From contig JAQXVF010000040.1 of the NCBI GenBank assembly GCA_029224785.1, positions 50,046 to 114,045 on the forward strand: a DNA stretch of 64,000 nt. The letters run 5' to 3'. The notes under the pieces are model-generated. The model saw nothing but the letters and a program-made list of their open reading frames with translations, was not told where the DNA came from and did not search any database. Positions 24,485 through 33,766 of the stretch are shown here, in pieces. Position 1 is the stretch's first letter. Every line of letters starts with the position of its first letter. This stretch comes from Bacillota bacterium (GTDB lineage Bacteria; Bacillota; Clostridia; Oscillospirales; Oscillospiraceae). Made by a program: the position numbers and the translations under genes.

Positions 24485-25183
24485 TTAACCGCCCAGATAG
24501 GCTTTTTTCACGTCATCACTGTTGGCCAGTTCGGCACCGCTACCGCTGAGGGTAATGCTGCCGGTCTCCAAAACATAGGCACGGTCAGCGATTTCCAATG
24601 CCTTGCTGGCATTTTGCTCCACCAGCAGGATGGTGGTACCGTTTTTGTGAAGGGTGCGAATAATGTCAAAAATCTGATCCACAAGGATGGGGGCAAGGCC
24701 CATGGAGGGCTCGTCCAGCATCATCAGCTTGGGATGACTCATCAAAGCACGGCTCATGGCAAGCATCTGCTGCTCGCCGCCGGACAGTGTGCCTGCGACC
24801 TGACGCCGGCGTTCTTTCAGCCGGGGGAACTGCTCAAAGACCATATCCAGGTCATCCTTGGATACATCCTTCCGGGTAAAGGCACCCATTTCCAGGTTTT
24901 CCTGAACCGTCATCTGCAGGAAAATCCGCCGTCCTTCCGGAACATGGGCCAGTCCCTGCTTCACCAGCCTGTGGGCTTCCATGTGGGTAATGTCCTGCCC
25001 CATAAAGGAGACGCTGCCGGAGCGAGGATGCATCAAACCGGAGACGGTTTTCAGGATGGTGCTCTTTCCGGCGCCGTTTGCACCGATCAGAGCAACCACT
25101 TCCCCTTCGTGGACTTCAAAGGAAACACCCTTGATGGCATGGATGGCGCCGTAATACACATGAATATCATTGATTTTCAGCAT
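24485..25183 (-). CDS. livF: Branched-chain amino acid ABC transporter ATPase LivF
   Basis: A 232-residue cytosolic ATPase. Walker A GANGAGKST (about 33-41), Q-loop, signature LSGGEQQML, and Walker B LMMLDEPSMGLAP, then the switch histidine region LLVEQNA. LivF forms the second nucleotide-binding subunit of the leucine/isoleucine/valine importer. It starts 3 bp after the livG stop and is the last gene of a five-gene operon. Confidence 0.95.
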   Translation of the reverse strand: MLKINDIHVYYGAIHAIKGVSFEVHEGEVVALIGANGAGKSTILKTVSGLMHPRSGSVSFMGQDITHMEAHRLVKQGLAHVPEGRRIFLQMTVQENLEMGAFTRKDVSKDDLDMVFEQFPRLKERRRQVAGTLSGGEQQMLAMSRALMSHPKLMMLDEPSMGLAPILVDQIFDIIRTLHKNGTTILLVEQNASKALEIADRAYVLETGSITLSGSGAELANSDDVKKAYLGG

Positions 25184-25186
25184 GGC

Positions 25187-26026
25187 TTACCCATCCTTTC
25201 TTCCCAGATATGCCTCAATAACCGCAGGATTATTCTTTACCTGATCCGGCGTTCCCTTGGCGATGATCTTGCCGTAGTTGACCACCGCGATGGCCTCGCA
25301 GACATTCATTACCAGGTTCATATCGTGCTCAATGAGGAAAATCGCAATGTGGAAGGTATCCCGGATCCGGCGGATCTGATCCGTCAGCTCTGCCGTTTCA
25401 CTGGGGTTCATGCCGGCGGCCGGCTCGTCCAGCAGGACGATGGCAGGATCCGTTGCCAGTGCACGGACGATCTCCAGCCGGCGCTGAACGCCGTAAGGCA
25501 GGCTGCCTGCCTGATGATCTGCTACGTCCGCAAGACCCATAAAGTCCAGAAGCTCCATGGCTTTTGCATTGGCGGTCTTTTCTGCCTTGTAATAAGACGG
25601 AAGATGCAGCATGGAAGAAACAAAGCTATAGGGAATCTCGTAGTGCATTCCCACCTTCACGTTATCCAGCGCGGACATATTGCCGAAGAGACGGATATTC
25701 TGAAAGGTTCTGGCAATGCCCATTCTGGCGACCTGAGCAGTGGTTTTTCCCTTGGTGTCAATGCCCTTAAGCAGAATGGAGCCACGGGTAGGCTGGTACA
25801 CACTGGTCAGAAGATTGAAAATGGTAGTTTTTCCGGCGCCATTGGGCCCGATCAAACCGGAAATCTCGGTGGGACCCATGGAGATGGAGAAATTGTCCAC
25901 GGCAGTCAGTCCGCCGAAATCAATGCCCAGATTCCGCACGTCCAACACAGGCTCCTTGTGGGCATCCTGCTCACGAAGAAGGGTGACCTGACTGACCTCC
26001 ACCATTTTTTTGGAATAGTTACTCAT
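25187..26026 (-). CDS. livG: Branched-chain amino acid ABC transporter ATPase LivG
   Basis: 279 residues, with an N-terminal extension of about 25 residues before VLDVRNLGIDFGGLTAVD. Walker A GPNGAGKTT, the LivG-type signature LPYGVQRRLEIVRAL in place of LSGGQ, and Walker B VLLDEPAAGMNP. It overlaps the end of livM by 8 bp. Partner of LivF, LivM and LivH. Confidence 0.95.
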   Translation of the reverse strand: MSNYSKKMVEVSQVTLLREQDAHKEPVLDVRNLGIDFGGLTAVDNFSISMGPTEISGLIGPNGAGKTTIFNLLTSVYQPTRGSILLKGIDTKGKTTAQVARMGIARTFQNIRLFGNMSALDNVKVGMHYEIPYSFVSSMLHLPSYYKAEKTANAKAMELLDFMGLADVADHQAGSLPYGVQRRLEIVRALATDPAIVLLDEPAAGMNPSETAELTDQIRRIRDTFHIAIFLIEHDMNLVMNVCEAIAVVNYGKIIAKGTPDQVKNNPAVIEAYLGRKDG

Positions 26027-27086
26027 GGCTCACTTCCCCCTTTCGGAACAGACCCGTGATCTTCTCCTTGATTCTTGCAGAAAATGCGGTCATCTTGGGA
26101 GACCAGGTAAAGAGCATCACCAGAATCAGCACCACCGCATAGATGATCATACGGTAATCCTTCAGTCCACGCATGGCCTCCGGCAGAATATACAGCACCG
26201 TTGCGGAGATGACGGAGCCCAGGATATTGCCCATGCCACCCAGCACAACGAATACCAGAATATTGATTGAGGTATTGAAATTGAATTTGGAGGCGGTGAT
26301 GGAAGAATAGTTCAGGCCGAACAGCGCGCCGGCCATACCGGCCAGCACGGCAGACACCACAAAGGCCTTCATACGGAATGCCGTAACGTTAATGCCTACA
26401 GATTCCGCAGCGATCCGGTTATCCCGCACAGCACGGATGGCGCGGCCCTCTTTGGAGTTGATAAGATTCTGCACCACAAACAGGGTAAACAGGATCAGCA
26501 CAAAGCCTGCCGCAAAAGTGGACAGCTTGGTGACACCGGTCGCACCTCTGGGACCGGAAACGATCATCACACCGCCCTCGGCAAGCTTCAGGCCGCCGGA
26601 GCTCAGGGTCATATGCAGTCCTCCGGAGTCCATGCCCACATACAGGTTGCTGATGACATTTTTCAGGATTTCACCGAATGCCAGCGTAACGATGGCAAGA
26701 TAGTCACCCCGGAGGCGAAGCACCGGGATTCCGATGAGAAAGCCCATAATGCCGGCAATGACACCGCCGACAATCATGGCAGCCGCCAGACGGACCGTAC
26801 CGTTGGGAATGACATCCGCAAGCAAAGCCGCCGTAATGATACCCGCAAACGTACCGATGCCCATAAAGCCTGCATGACCCAGGCTCAGTTCACCGCAAAC
26901 ACCCACAAGCAGGTTCAGAGACACGGCAAGAACGATGTAGCTGCACACCGGGATCAGGAAGCCCTTGGTGGAGCTCTTCAGCATATCGTTTGATGCCAGA
27001 GTCTGCATCACGATAAAGGCAACCGTTACCAGAAGATATGTTAGGAGATTCATTCTTGTGGATTTTTTTGTAAGCAGTTTTTTCAT
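26019..27086 (-). CDS. livM: Branched-chain amino acid ABC transporter permease LivM
   Basis: A 355-residue permease with about nine to ten hydrophobic helices. The conserved cytosolic loop is KEGRAIRAVRDNRIAAESVGINV, and GELSLGHAGFMGIGTFAG is typical near the first third. The start is set at 27086 (ATG) with GAGGTG 6 nt upstream. It follows livH by 10 bp. Confidence 0.94.
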   Translation of the reverse strand: MKKLLTKKSTRMNLLTYLLVTVAFIVMQTLASNDMLKSSTKGFLIPVCSYIVLAVSLNLLVGVCGELSLGHAGFMGIGTFAGIITAALLADVIPNGTVRLAAAMIVGGVIAGIMGFLIGIPVLRLRGDYLAIVTLAFGEILKNVISNLYVGMDSGGLHMTLSSGGLKLAEGGVMIVSGPRGATGVTKLSTFAAGFVLILFTLFVVQNLINSKEGRAIRAVRDNRIAAESVGINVTAFRMKAFVVSAVLAGMAGALFGLNYSSITASKFNFNTSINILVFVVLGGMGNILGSVISATVLYILPEAMRGLKDYRMIIYAVVLILVMLFTWSPKMTAFSARIKEKITGLFRKGEVSHE

Positions 27087-27096
27087 AGCCGCCACC

Positions 27097-27978
27097 TCAC
27101 ACCTTTTCCTGTACCTGCTTGCCCAAAAGTCCGGCAGGTTTTACCAGCAGAATAATGATCAGCACGGAAAAAACAATGGCATCGCTGAACTGGTGGGAAA
27201 GATATGCCTTGCTGAAGGTTTCAATGATTCCCAGCAGAATGCCGCCCAGCATGGCGCCGGGAATGGAGCCGATACCGCCAAAAACTGCTGCGGTAAAGGC
27301 ACGAATGCCGGGCATGGAACCGGTGGTGGGCTGCAGCGTGGGAACCGTGGAGCAAAGAAGTACACCGGCAATGGCAGCCAGGGCAGAACCGATGGCAAAG
27401 GTTGTGGAAATGGTGCTGTTGACATTGATGCCCATAAGCTGTGCCGCGTCCCGATCCTCGGAAACGGCACGCATGGCTTTGCCGATCCGTGTGCTGGAGG
27501 TAAACCAAGTCAGTCCTGCCATAATGACCACGGATGCAAGAATGGTGATGATCACCTCGCCGGTAATGACGATCCGGCCGTCCGCCAGGTGAATGGGATC
27601 AAACGTCACAATGCTTGTGAAATTCTTGGGGCTGGAAGACCAGATGAGCTGGGCAGCATTCTGCAGGAAATAGCTGACGCCGATGGCCGTAATCAGAACC
27701 GCCAGGCTGGGGGTGCCCCGCAAGGGCTTGTATGCCAGCGCCTCAATGGTGATGCCAAGAACGGTACATACGACCACCGATGCAAGGATGGATACAATTA
27801 CCGGCATGCCCAGGTAATTTGTGACGCAGAAAGACACGTAGGCGCCCACCATGATCACATCACCGTGGGCAAAATTCAGCATCTTTGCAATTCCATAAAC
27901 CATGGTATATCCAAGGGCAATGATGGCGTAGACGGAGCCAATACTGATACCATTGATCAAATACTGTAATATCTTCAT
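27097..27978 (-). CDS. livH: Branched-chain amino acid ABC transporter permease LivH
   Basis: A 293-residue inner membrane permease. Family features are INGISIGSVYAIIALGYTMVYGIAKMLNFAHGD at the start and the coupling loop TRIGKAMRAVSEDRDAAQLMGINV. It is separated from livK by 106 bp that contain a stable stem-loop, which would let livK be made in excess over the membrane parts. Confidence 0.95.
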   Translation of the reverse strand: MKILQYLINGISIGSVYAIIALGYTMVYGIAKMLNFAHGDVIMVGAYVSFCVTNYLGMPVIVSILASVVVCTVLGITIEALAYKPLRGTPSLAVLITAIGVSYFLQNAAQLIWSSSPKNFTSIVTFDPIHLADGRIVITGEVIITILASVVIMAGLTWFTSSTRIGKAMRAVSEDRDAAQLMGINVNSTISTTFAIGSALAAIAGVLLCSTVPTLQPTTGSMPGIRAFTAAVFGGIGSIPGAMLGGILLGIIETFSKAYLSHQFSDAIVFSVLIIILLVKPAGLLGKQVQEKV

Positions 27979-28049
27979 AAATAACCTCTCTTTCTCGACA
28001 ACCTATGACGGTGGCGTCACGCACTCTCATGGATTGTCGATATGAATTT

Positions 28050-28077
28050 GGGATGGGAGGTATTGCCCTCCCATCCC
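28050..28077 (-). terminator. Intercistronic stem-loop between livK and livH
   Basis: An 11-bp perfect stem (28050-28060 with 28067-28077, arm GGGATGGGAGG). No T-tract follows on the minus strand, so it is more likely an mRNA-stabilising or partial attenuating hairpin than a full terminator. Confidence 0.6.
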
Positions 28078-28084
28078 TGATCAA

Positions 28085-29338
28085 TCAAGCCATGGGTACG
28101 TAAGCGCCGTTTTCAACAACCACAATCGCGGGAGTCTTGGAGATCATACCGTTGGCATCCCAGGTCATGCTCGCACCGGTCAGGCCGTTGACGGTCATAG
28201 AGCCGAACTGTGCGATCATAGCGGCGGTGATATCCTCGGTGGACTCGTTACCGGTCAGACCGGCAGCGGTGATGGCATCATAGATGGCATAGATGACGTC
28301 GTAGCCGTCAGCAGCAAACTGGTTGGGGATCAGGCCGTTCATTCTGTCCTGGAACTTGGCCACGAAAGAGGCAACCGCAGGATCGGAAGAGGTGGCATCA
28401 AAGGGGGTCATCAGCAGCAGTCCTTCAGCCAGCTCGGTGTTGAAGCCTTCCACGCCCAGGATACCGTCCATACCGTCGCAGCCAAAGAACTTGGGAGCGT
28501 AGCCCATCTTGTTGGCGATGGTCAGGATCTGTGCGGCTTCGGTGTAGTAGATGGGCAGGAACACCAGGTCAGCGCCCATTTCCTGGCACTTGGTCACCTG
28601 TGTGCTCAGGTCGGACTTGTTATCGCTGGTGAAGGACATCTCGCAGACAACCTGGATGCCCAGCTCGGTGGCTCTCTTCATAAAACCGTTGTACAGGCCG
28701 GTGGAATAGTCATCGGAGGAATCATAGATAACACCCACGGAGGTGCCCATATTGTTGGAGGAAACCTGCTCAGCAGCGGCAGCGCCCTGGTTGGGGTCGG
28801 TGAAGCACATCTGGAACACATTGCTGCCTGCCAGAGCAATAGACTCTGCGGAGGCGGAGGGGGTCAGGTTGAAGAAGCCGTCAGCCACGGTCTCGGGAGC
28901 AACTGCGTTGGCTGCACCGGAAGTGACGTTACCGGCGAAAATCTGCATACCCCAGTCCTTCAGGGCATTGTAGGCATCCACAGCCATGGTGGGGTCTGCC
29001 TGATCATCCTGAGACATGAACTCGATCTGTACGCCGCCCAGCGCATTGATCTCTTCCACGGCAATCTCCATACCGGTCTTCACGGCAATGCCGTAAGCGG
29101 AAGCGCCGCCGGTCAGAGGGCCGGACATACCGATCTTGATGGTTCCGGCAGCGGCCGGAGCAGCGGTGGTCTCATCGGGCGCTGCAGTGGTCTCTGCAGG
29201 TGCTGCAGTGGTCTCTGCAGGTGCTGCTGTGGTCTCGACAGGTGCTGCTGTGGTCTCGGCAGGCGCCTTGGTGCCGCAGCCTGCAAACATCATGATGCAC
29301 ATTGCTGCAACAAGAAGAAGGGAAAACAACTTTTTCAT
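28085..29338 (-). CDS. livK: Branched-chain amino acid binding lipoprotein LivK/BraC
   Basis: A 417-residue substrate-binding lipoprotein. The signal LLLVAAMCIMMFAGC ends in the lipobox FAGC. A linker of five AAP-x-ETT repeats (about residues 28-63) spaces the binding domain from the membrane. The type I periplasmic binding fold begins TIKIGMSGPLTGGASAYG and contains FMSQDDQADP and DVIYAIYDAI. It is the first gene of the liv operon, with AAGGAG at the start. Confidence 0.94.
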   Translation of the reverse strand: MKKLFSLLLVAAMCIMMFAGCGTKAPAETTAAPVETTAAPAETTAAPAETTAAPDETTAAPAAAGTIKIGMSGPLTGGASAYGIAVKTGMEIAVEEINALGGVQIEFMSQDDQADPTMAVDAYNALKDWGMQIFAGNVTSGAANAVAPETVADGFFNLTPSASAESIALAGSNVFQMCFTDPNQGAAAAEQVSSNNMGTSVGVIYDSSDDYSTGLYNGFMKRATELGIQVVCEMSFTSDNKSDLSTQVTKCQEMGADLVFLPIYYTEAAQILTIANKMGYAPKFFGCDGMDGILGVEGFNTELAEGLLLMTPFDATSSDPAVASFVAKFQDRMNGLIPNQFAADGYDVIYAIYDAITAAGLTGNESTEDITAAMIAQFGSMTVNGLTGASMTWDANGMISKTPAIVVVENGAYVPMA

Positions 29339-29364
29339 TTTTTTAACTCCTTTTCTTTTCGGTT

Positions 29365-29405
29365 ATAAAAAACAGTCACGGTGAATTCCCCGTGACCGTT
29401 TTTTC
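29365..29405 (-). terminator. Terminator between the 50-residue gene and livK
   Basis: AACAGTCACGG (29371-29381) pairs with CCGTGACCGTT (29390-29400); on the minus strand it is followed by TTTTTT. It ends the small upstream transcript before livK begins. Confidence 0.8.
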
Positions 29406-29422
29406 ACAAATTCGGTCATCGG

Positions 29423-29575
29423 TTATCCGTGCAGGATCCGTACTACAAGAAAAATGGACACTGCCAGCAATACGACAGCGTCCATCTCCAAACCGATGCG
29501 GGCAGGGGCAAAAGCAGCGGTAGCCTGTGCGCCGCTGTTCATAGAGCTGTATGCGTTGTAAAAACGGTTGCTCAT
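29423..29575 (-). CDS. 50-residue single-helix membrane peptide
   Basis: A short frame beginning MSNRFYNAYSSMN, with a Gly/Ala segment and a C-terminal membrane helix (about 30-46, DAVVLLAVSIFLVVRIL). AGGAGG stands 8 nt before the ATG and a terminator follows, so it is a real transcription unit. Unrecognised; the spacing upstream of the liv operon does not indicate a shared role. Confidence 0.6.
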   Translation of the reverse strand: MSNRFYNAYSSMNSGAQATAAFAPARIGLEMDAVVLLAVSIFLVVRILHG

Positions 29576-29701
29576 TTTCGCTGCCTCCTGTTAAGAACTT
29601 GTGCCTATTGTATCTCCCAGCAGGACATTTGTCAACGAGTGAAGTATACTAAATAATCTGTTAACACTTTCGTAAATTCTGTGCACTTCCCACAAGATTT
29701 T

Positions 29702-31075
29702 TCACCTGTCCAAACAGGACTTACATTCCTCCAGGATTCTGCCCATGATAGGAGGACATACCATCCCTCCGTATCCTCCCTGTTCCACCACAATGACAAA
29801 CGCCAGAGGGTATTTTTCGTCTGTCACAAAGCCGGCAAACATGGCATTGGATGCCTGTCCGTTGTCCGACTGACTGGTTCCGGATTTGGCACAGACCGTA
29901 AGCCCCGGGAAATAGTAATCTCCATAGTTGTTGACCACATTATTCCGCATATACTCCGTCAGCTTTTCCGCTGCTGCTTCCTCCAGCATCATCTCCGTTT
30001 CGGTTTTCTGTGCCCGGTAGGTCCGGCGTCCTCCTGCCGTGATGTCCTTCACAACATAGGGAACCGCAGCCTTCCCTCCCCCGGCGATGGCTCCCATAAA
30101 GACCATATACCGGCAGGGATTGATCAGATCCGTGTATTGCCCGATGGCACTCCAATCCACCTGGACCTGCTCGGCCCGGGAAATGTCGAAATTTCCCGCC
30201 GCAGTGGTGATACCGTCAAAACGAACAGGCTCCGTCAGACGGTACCGGCTGATGCTCTCCGTCAGCACACGGTTTCCCAGCAGTTCTGCCAACTGTGCAT
30301 AGGCACAGTTACAGGAGTTGCACATTGCCTCCTTCAGGCTCTGCTCTCCGTGGTATGCTTCGCAGGTCACCATGTCGGCACCGACCTCATAATAGCCATT
30401 GCAGGAAAACCGGTAGTCTTCGATATCCTGCAGGTTTTCCAAAGCGGCGGCTGTGGTGGCGATTTTGAAAATGGATCCGGGGGTATAGGTGCTCTGAACG
30501 AACCGGTTGACGAAGATCCCGTCAAGAGAGCCGGTTTCATCCTCTTCAAAGTCCGGTACATTGTCAGGATCGTAGGACGGCTTGGTGACGGCACAGAGGA
30601 TCTCCCCTGTTTTATAGTTATATACGCCTACGGTGCCGTTATAGTCCCCCAGTGCCTCCATGGCGGCTTTCTGAATGCTGCCATACAGCGTCAAAGCTGC
30701 GGTTCCTCCCAGATTTCCCGAATAGGAATACAGGCCGTTCCAAAGAGAATACCCCACCAGATCCTCCGTATGGCTTGCCACCGCAGGGGCGCTGACATAG
30801 CCATACCGGTCTCCGACCCAGTGCAGTGTACTCTCCTTCAGCACCGGATCGGAAGAATAGGTCCTTCCGTCCGTCATACTCAGCAGAACGTGTCCTTCCG
30901 CATCGGTAATGGTGCCGCAATCGATGTTGACACCGTTGTAGATATGGGGATTTCCCTGAAACACCGCCCATTTGGCAGCGCTCATAATATACTCATACAG
31001 GAAAATCACCATTCCTCCCGTCAGGATCAGCGCCAGCAGCGCCGTAATGACGGTTCTTCTCGCAATTCTATTCAT
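29702..31075 (-). CDS. Penicillin-binding protein, class B transpeptidase (PbpA/FtsI-like)
   Basis: A 457-residue protein with an N-terminal membrane anchor (about 8-28) and a transpeptidase domain. Active-site motifs are S201-x-x-K204 (TPGSIFK), S254-C-N256, and KSGT near residue 393. The N-terminal dimerisation domain is short, as in PbpA of Actinobacteria and small Clostridial PBPs. It overlaps the FHA-FtsW gene by 8 bp, so the two form a cognate SEDS-bPBP synthase pair. Whether it serves elongation, division or spore cortex cannot be decided. Confidence 0.9.
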   Translation of the reverse strand: MNRIARRTVITALLALILTGGMVIFLYEYIMSAAKWAVFQGNPHIYNGVNIDCGTITDAEGHVLLSMTDGRTYSSDPVLKESTLHWVGDRYGYVSAPAVASHTEDLVGYSLWNGLYSYSGNLGGTAALTLYGSIQKAAMEALGDYNGTVGVYNYKTGEILCAVTKPSYDPDNVPDFEEDETGSLDGIFVNRFVQSTYTPGSIFKIATTAAALENLQDIEDYRFSCNGYYEVGADMVTCEAYHGEQSLKEAMCNSCNCAYAQLAELLGNRVLTESISRYRLTEPVRFDGITTAAGNFDISRAEQVQVDWSAIGQYTDLINPCRYMVFMGAIAGGGKAAVPYVVKDITAGGRRTYRAQKTETEMMLEEAAAEKLTEYMRNNVVNNYGDYYFPGLTVCAKSGTSQSDNGQASNAMFAGFVTDEKYPLAFVIVVEQGGYGGMVCPPIMGRILEECKSCLDR

Positions 31076-32789
31076 CGGTTTCCCCTCCTGTGCGGGAAGT
31101 TCTCACGGCGAAGCTGGCATTCTGCCGGGTATCTGCCGCCTTCAGAAAAGCCAGCAGACCCCAGGAGGCGACCATACTGGTTCCGCCGTTGGACACAAAG
31201 GGGAAGGTCACGCCGGTCAGAGGCAGTACGTCCACAGTGCCCAATACATTCAGGATTACCTGCATCAGCAGGATGGATGCCGCCGTGCAGGCTCCGATGG
31301 TATAAAAGCTGCTTCTGGCAACCTGAGCGGTACGCAGAGAAAACAGCGCCAGGGTCAGCACCGTCCCCACCAGCATCACCACAACCAGCAGCCCCCATTC
31401 TTCTCCCAGCGTGGCAAAGACCATGTCGGAATCCGCTGCGAAAACATACTTCATCCACCCCTTGCCGATCCCAACGCCCAGCATTCCACCGGAAGCCAGG
31501 CACATCAGCGCCCGGGTCTGCTGGTAACCGGCCCCCAGCGGAGACTCCCAGATATGACGCCAGGTGGAGAATCTGCGAAGGGCATGGGGAGCGATCTTCA
31601 GGATCACCACGCCGGCAAACCCCACGGACGTCAGTGCCAGGCCGATGGTGCCAACGCTTCCGGAGCGCAGATAGGCAATCACCAGAAAGGCGGTAAAAAA
31701 GATCAGGGCAGTTCCGAAATCGTTCATCAAAGCCAGGCAACCGCAAATCATGGCAGAATACGCAATGAAAAGGATCAGATTACGCCGGTTCAGCAGCCGG
31801 TCCATGGTGGAAGCGCCGGCATACACAAAGCAGACCTTGGCAAGCTCCGATGGCTGCAGGGAGTATCCGCCGATCACCAGCCAGTTTTTGGCACCGTAAT
31901 ATTCCTTTCCGAAAAGCAGCGTAATAACCAGAAAGCCCAAGCCGGCAGCCGTGGCAAGGTATCGGATGACTTTTGCCCGTTCCAGATCCCGCAGCGACCA
32001 TCCAATGACCAGAAAGATGAAAACGCCCAGCACAACTGCCGCAAGCTGCTTTACCGCCTCTCCGGGATCCACCGTGGCAATGGCAGCCATTCCCATGGTG
32101 GACAGGAAAAAGGCAATGGTTTCGATTTCAAAGGAGGTCCGGGAGATACAGGCATAAAAAATGAGCACCACCCACTCCAGGGCGATGAGTCCACCGAAGC
32201 CCATGACGATACCCTTCCCTTCCGAAGGATCTCCCCCCAGCAGAAAGCCCAGCATACAAAGAAGCTGGAACACACTCAGAAGCAGCAGATTGGCCGCGCC
32301 GGTAAAGCCTCCCGGCGCTCGGGTCCGAAGCTGGGCAAGTTTCTGCTCCTGCCTCCGGGAGATGGGCTGAAGCTGCATTTCCACCCCGCCGATATCGATG
32401 ATATCCTCCGGATTCAGAGCGCAGATCTGCATCTTTTTCCCGTTGACCCGGACGCCTTCCTTGGAATTGGTATCCGTAACCGTCCAGCTTCCGTCGTCAT
32501 ACCGGGTAAAAACGGCATGGTTCCGGGAGACAGAGGGATAATCGATAACAATATCGCACCGACGGCTTCTTCCGATCACATTTTCCCAGTGGGTCACCGG
32601 CAGGCGATTCCCGTCCGGGAAGCAGAGCCAGGCCCAGATCTCCGGCTCTCGCCGGAAGGTCAGCAGGGTTCTGGTGCACCGGATCAGCAGAATCATCAAA
32701 ATCAGGGGCGCAAGATAACGCATCAGCGCCGTATAGACCTGGATATACCGGCTCTCTGCACCGGAAAGGGCATCCAAAAATGCGTTCAC
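31068..32789 (-). CDS. FHA domain fused to FtsW/RodA/SpoVE glycosyltransferase
   Basis: 573 residues. A first membrane helix (about 20-40) is followed by a cytosolic FHA domain (about 65-140; IGRSRRCDIVID, SVSRNHAVF and NSKEGVRVNG), then a SEDS polytopic domain of about ten helices (about 165-560). SEDS landmarks include NWLVIGGYSLQPSEL and the end motif LPLTGVTFPFVSNGGTS. SEDS proteins polymerise lipid II; the FHA domain would bind phosphothreonine and place the enzyme under Ser/Thr kinase control. The start is GTG with GGAGGTG upstream. Confidence 0.93.
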   Translation of the reverse strand: MNAFLDALSGAESRYIQVYTALMRYLAPLILMILLIRCTRTLLTFRREPEIWAWLCFPDGNRLPVTHWENVIGRSRRCDIVIDYPSVSRNHAVFTRYDDGSWTVTDTNSKEGVRVNGKKMQICALNPEDIIDIGGVEMQLQPISRRQEQKLAQLRTRAPGGFTGAANLLLLSVFQLLCMLGFLLGGDPSEGKGIVMGFGGLIALEWVVLIFYACISRTSFEIETIAFFLSTMGMAAIATVDPGEAVKQLAAVVLGVFIFLVIGWSLRDLERAKVIRYLATAAGLGFLVITLLFGKEYYGAKNWLVIGGYSLQPSELAKVCFVYAGASTMDRLLNRRNLILFIAYSAMICGCLALMNDFGTALIFFTAFLVIAYLRSGSVGTIGLALTSVGFAGVVILKIAPHALRRFSTWRHIWESPLGAGYQQTRALMCLASGGMLGVGIGKGWMKYVFAADSDMVFATLGEEWGLLVVVMLVGTVLTLALFSLRTAQVARSSFYTIGACTAASILLMQVILNVLGTVDVLPLTGVTFPFVSNGGTSMVASWGLLAFLKAADTRQNASFAVRTSRTGGETDE

Positions 32790-32816
32790 ACGCTCACCTC
32801 CAAAAAAGAAAGAAAA

Positions 32817-33647
32817 TCAGTGTTCTTCCAGGGATCGCAGAAGGGCGATTTCCGCCGCATAGCCGGGAAGCTCGTTGGGGGTTTCCAGGATCATGGGCTT
32901 TCCCTTCAGCGCAGGATGGTTCACAACCGCCCGGAAAGACTCCACTCCCAGATGCCCCTGTCCGATCTTGGCGTGCCGGTCCTTGTGGCTGCCCCGGACA
33001 TTGAGGGAATCATTCAGATGCAGCGCCTTCAGCCGGTTCAGCCCAATCACCGCGTCAAATTCCTGCAGACAGGCATTCAGATTCTCCACAATATCATAGC
33101 CAGCGTCCCACACATGGCAGGTATCCAGGCATACCCCCAGATCCTCCCTGCCCACCGCATCCAGGATCGCACGGATCTGGTGAAAGTTGCCCCCGATCTC
33201 ACTGCCTTTGCCTGCCATGGTTTCCAGCAACACGGTAACAGGATAGTCCGGCGCCATAGCCGCCTTCAGCGCATCCGCAATCTGGGTGATTCCCACTTCC
33301 GTCCCCTGTCCCACATGGCTGCCCGGGTGAAAGTTGTAGAAATTCCCAGGAAGGGATGCCATCCGCCGCAGGTCATCTGCCAGAATCTCCGCCGCGAACT
33401 TCCGGGCCTCCCCATCTGCCGTGCACAGATTCATGGTGTAGGAGCCGTGCGCCACCAGAGGGCCGAATCCCTCCTGTTTCAGCATGGACAATGCGGCGGC
33501 AATATCCTCCGGATCCTCCGGTTTGGCTTTGGAGCCACGGGGATTCCGGGTAAAAAAAGCAAAGGTATTGGCACCGATCTGCTGTGCGGTGCGCACCGTC
33601 TTTCGGTATCCTCCCGTGGTGGAAAGATGACATCCGATATACTGCAT
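32817..33647 (-). CDS. nfo: Endonuclease IV (AP endonuclease)
   Basis: A 276-residue TIM-barrel, zinc-dependent apurinic/apyrimidinic endonuclease of base excision repair. Motifs seen are YIGCHLSTTGG at the start, VLLETMAGKG, VCLDTCHVWDAGYDI, LHLNDS, and HAKIGQGHLG; these carry the metal ligands. The start at 33647 follows GGGAGGG. It is 28 bp from the FHA-FtsW gene on the same strand, perhaps read together. Confidence 0.95.
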   Translation of the reverse strand: MQYIGCHLSTTGGYRKTVRTAQQIGANTFAFFTRNPRGSKAKPEDPEDIAAALSMLKQEGFGPLVAHGSYTMNLCTADGEARKFAAEILADDLRRMASLPGNFYNFHPGSHVGQGTEVGITQIADALKAAMAPDYPVTVLLETMAGKGSEIGGNFHQIRAILDAVGREDLGVCLDTCHVWDAGYDIVENLNACLQEFDAVIGLNRLKALHLNDSLNVRGSHKDRHAKIGQGHLGVESFRAVVNHPALKGKPMILETPNELPGYAAEIALLRSLEEH

Positions 33648-33711
33648 CAGGGACCCTCCCGTCGGTTTTTTCATACCATACCACAAAACTGCGAAAAAAG
33701 CAAATTAACAG

Positions 33712-33740
33712 TTTTGAAATGGAAACGGATATGATATAAT
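33712..33740 (+). promoter_or_regulatory. Promoter of the WYL regulator
   Basis: TTTTGA (33712-33717) and TATAAT (33735-33740), 17-bp spacing, 26 bp before the start. Confidence 0.6.
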
Positions 33741-33766
33741 GACCGCATACAGAAGGGGGCGGTTAT

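Noticed and set aside
30972..33734. A 920-codon open frame on the plus strand
   Set aside because: It is antisense to the PBP, FHA-FtsW and nfo genes, all of which have clear family motifs. It is low-complexity, rich in Gln, His, Gly and Pro, and has no ribosome site.
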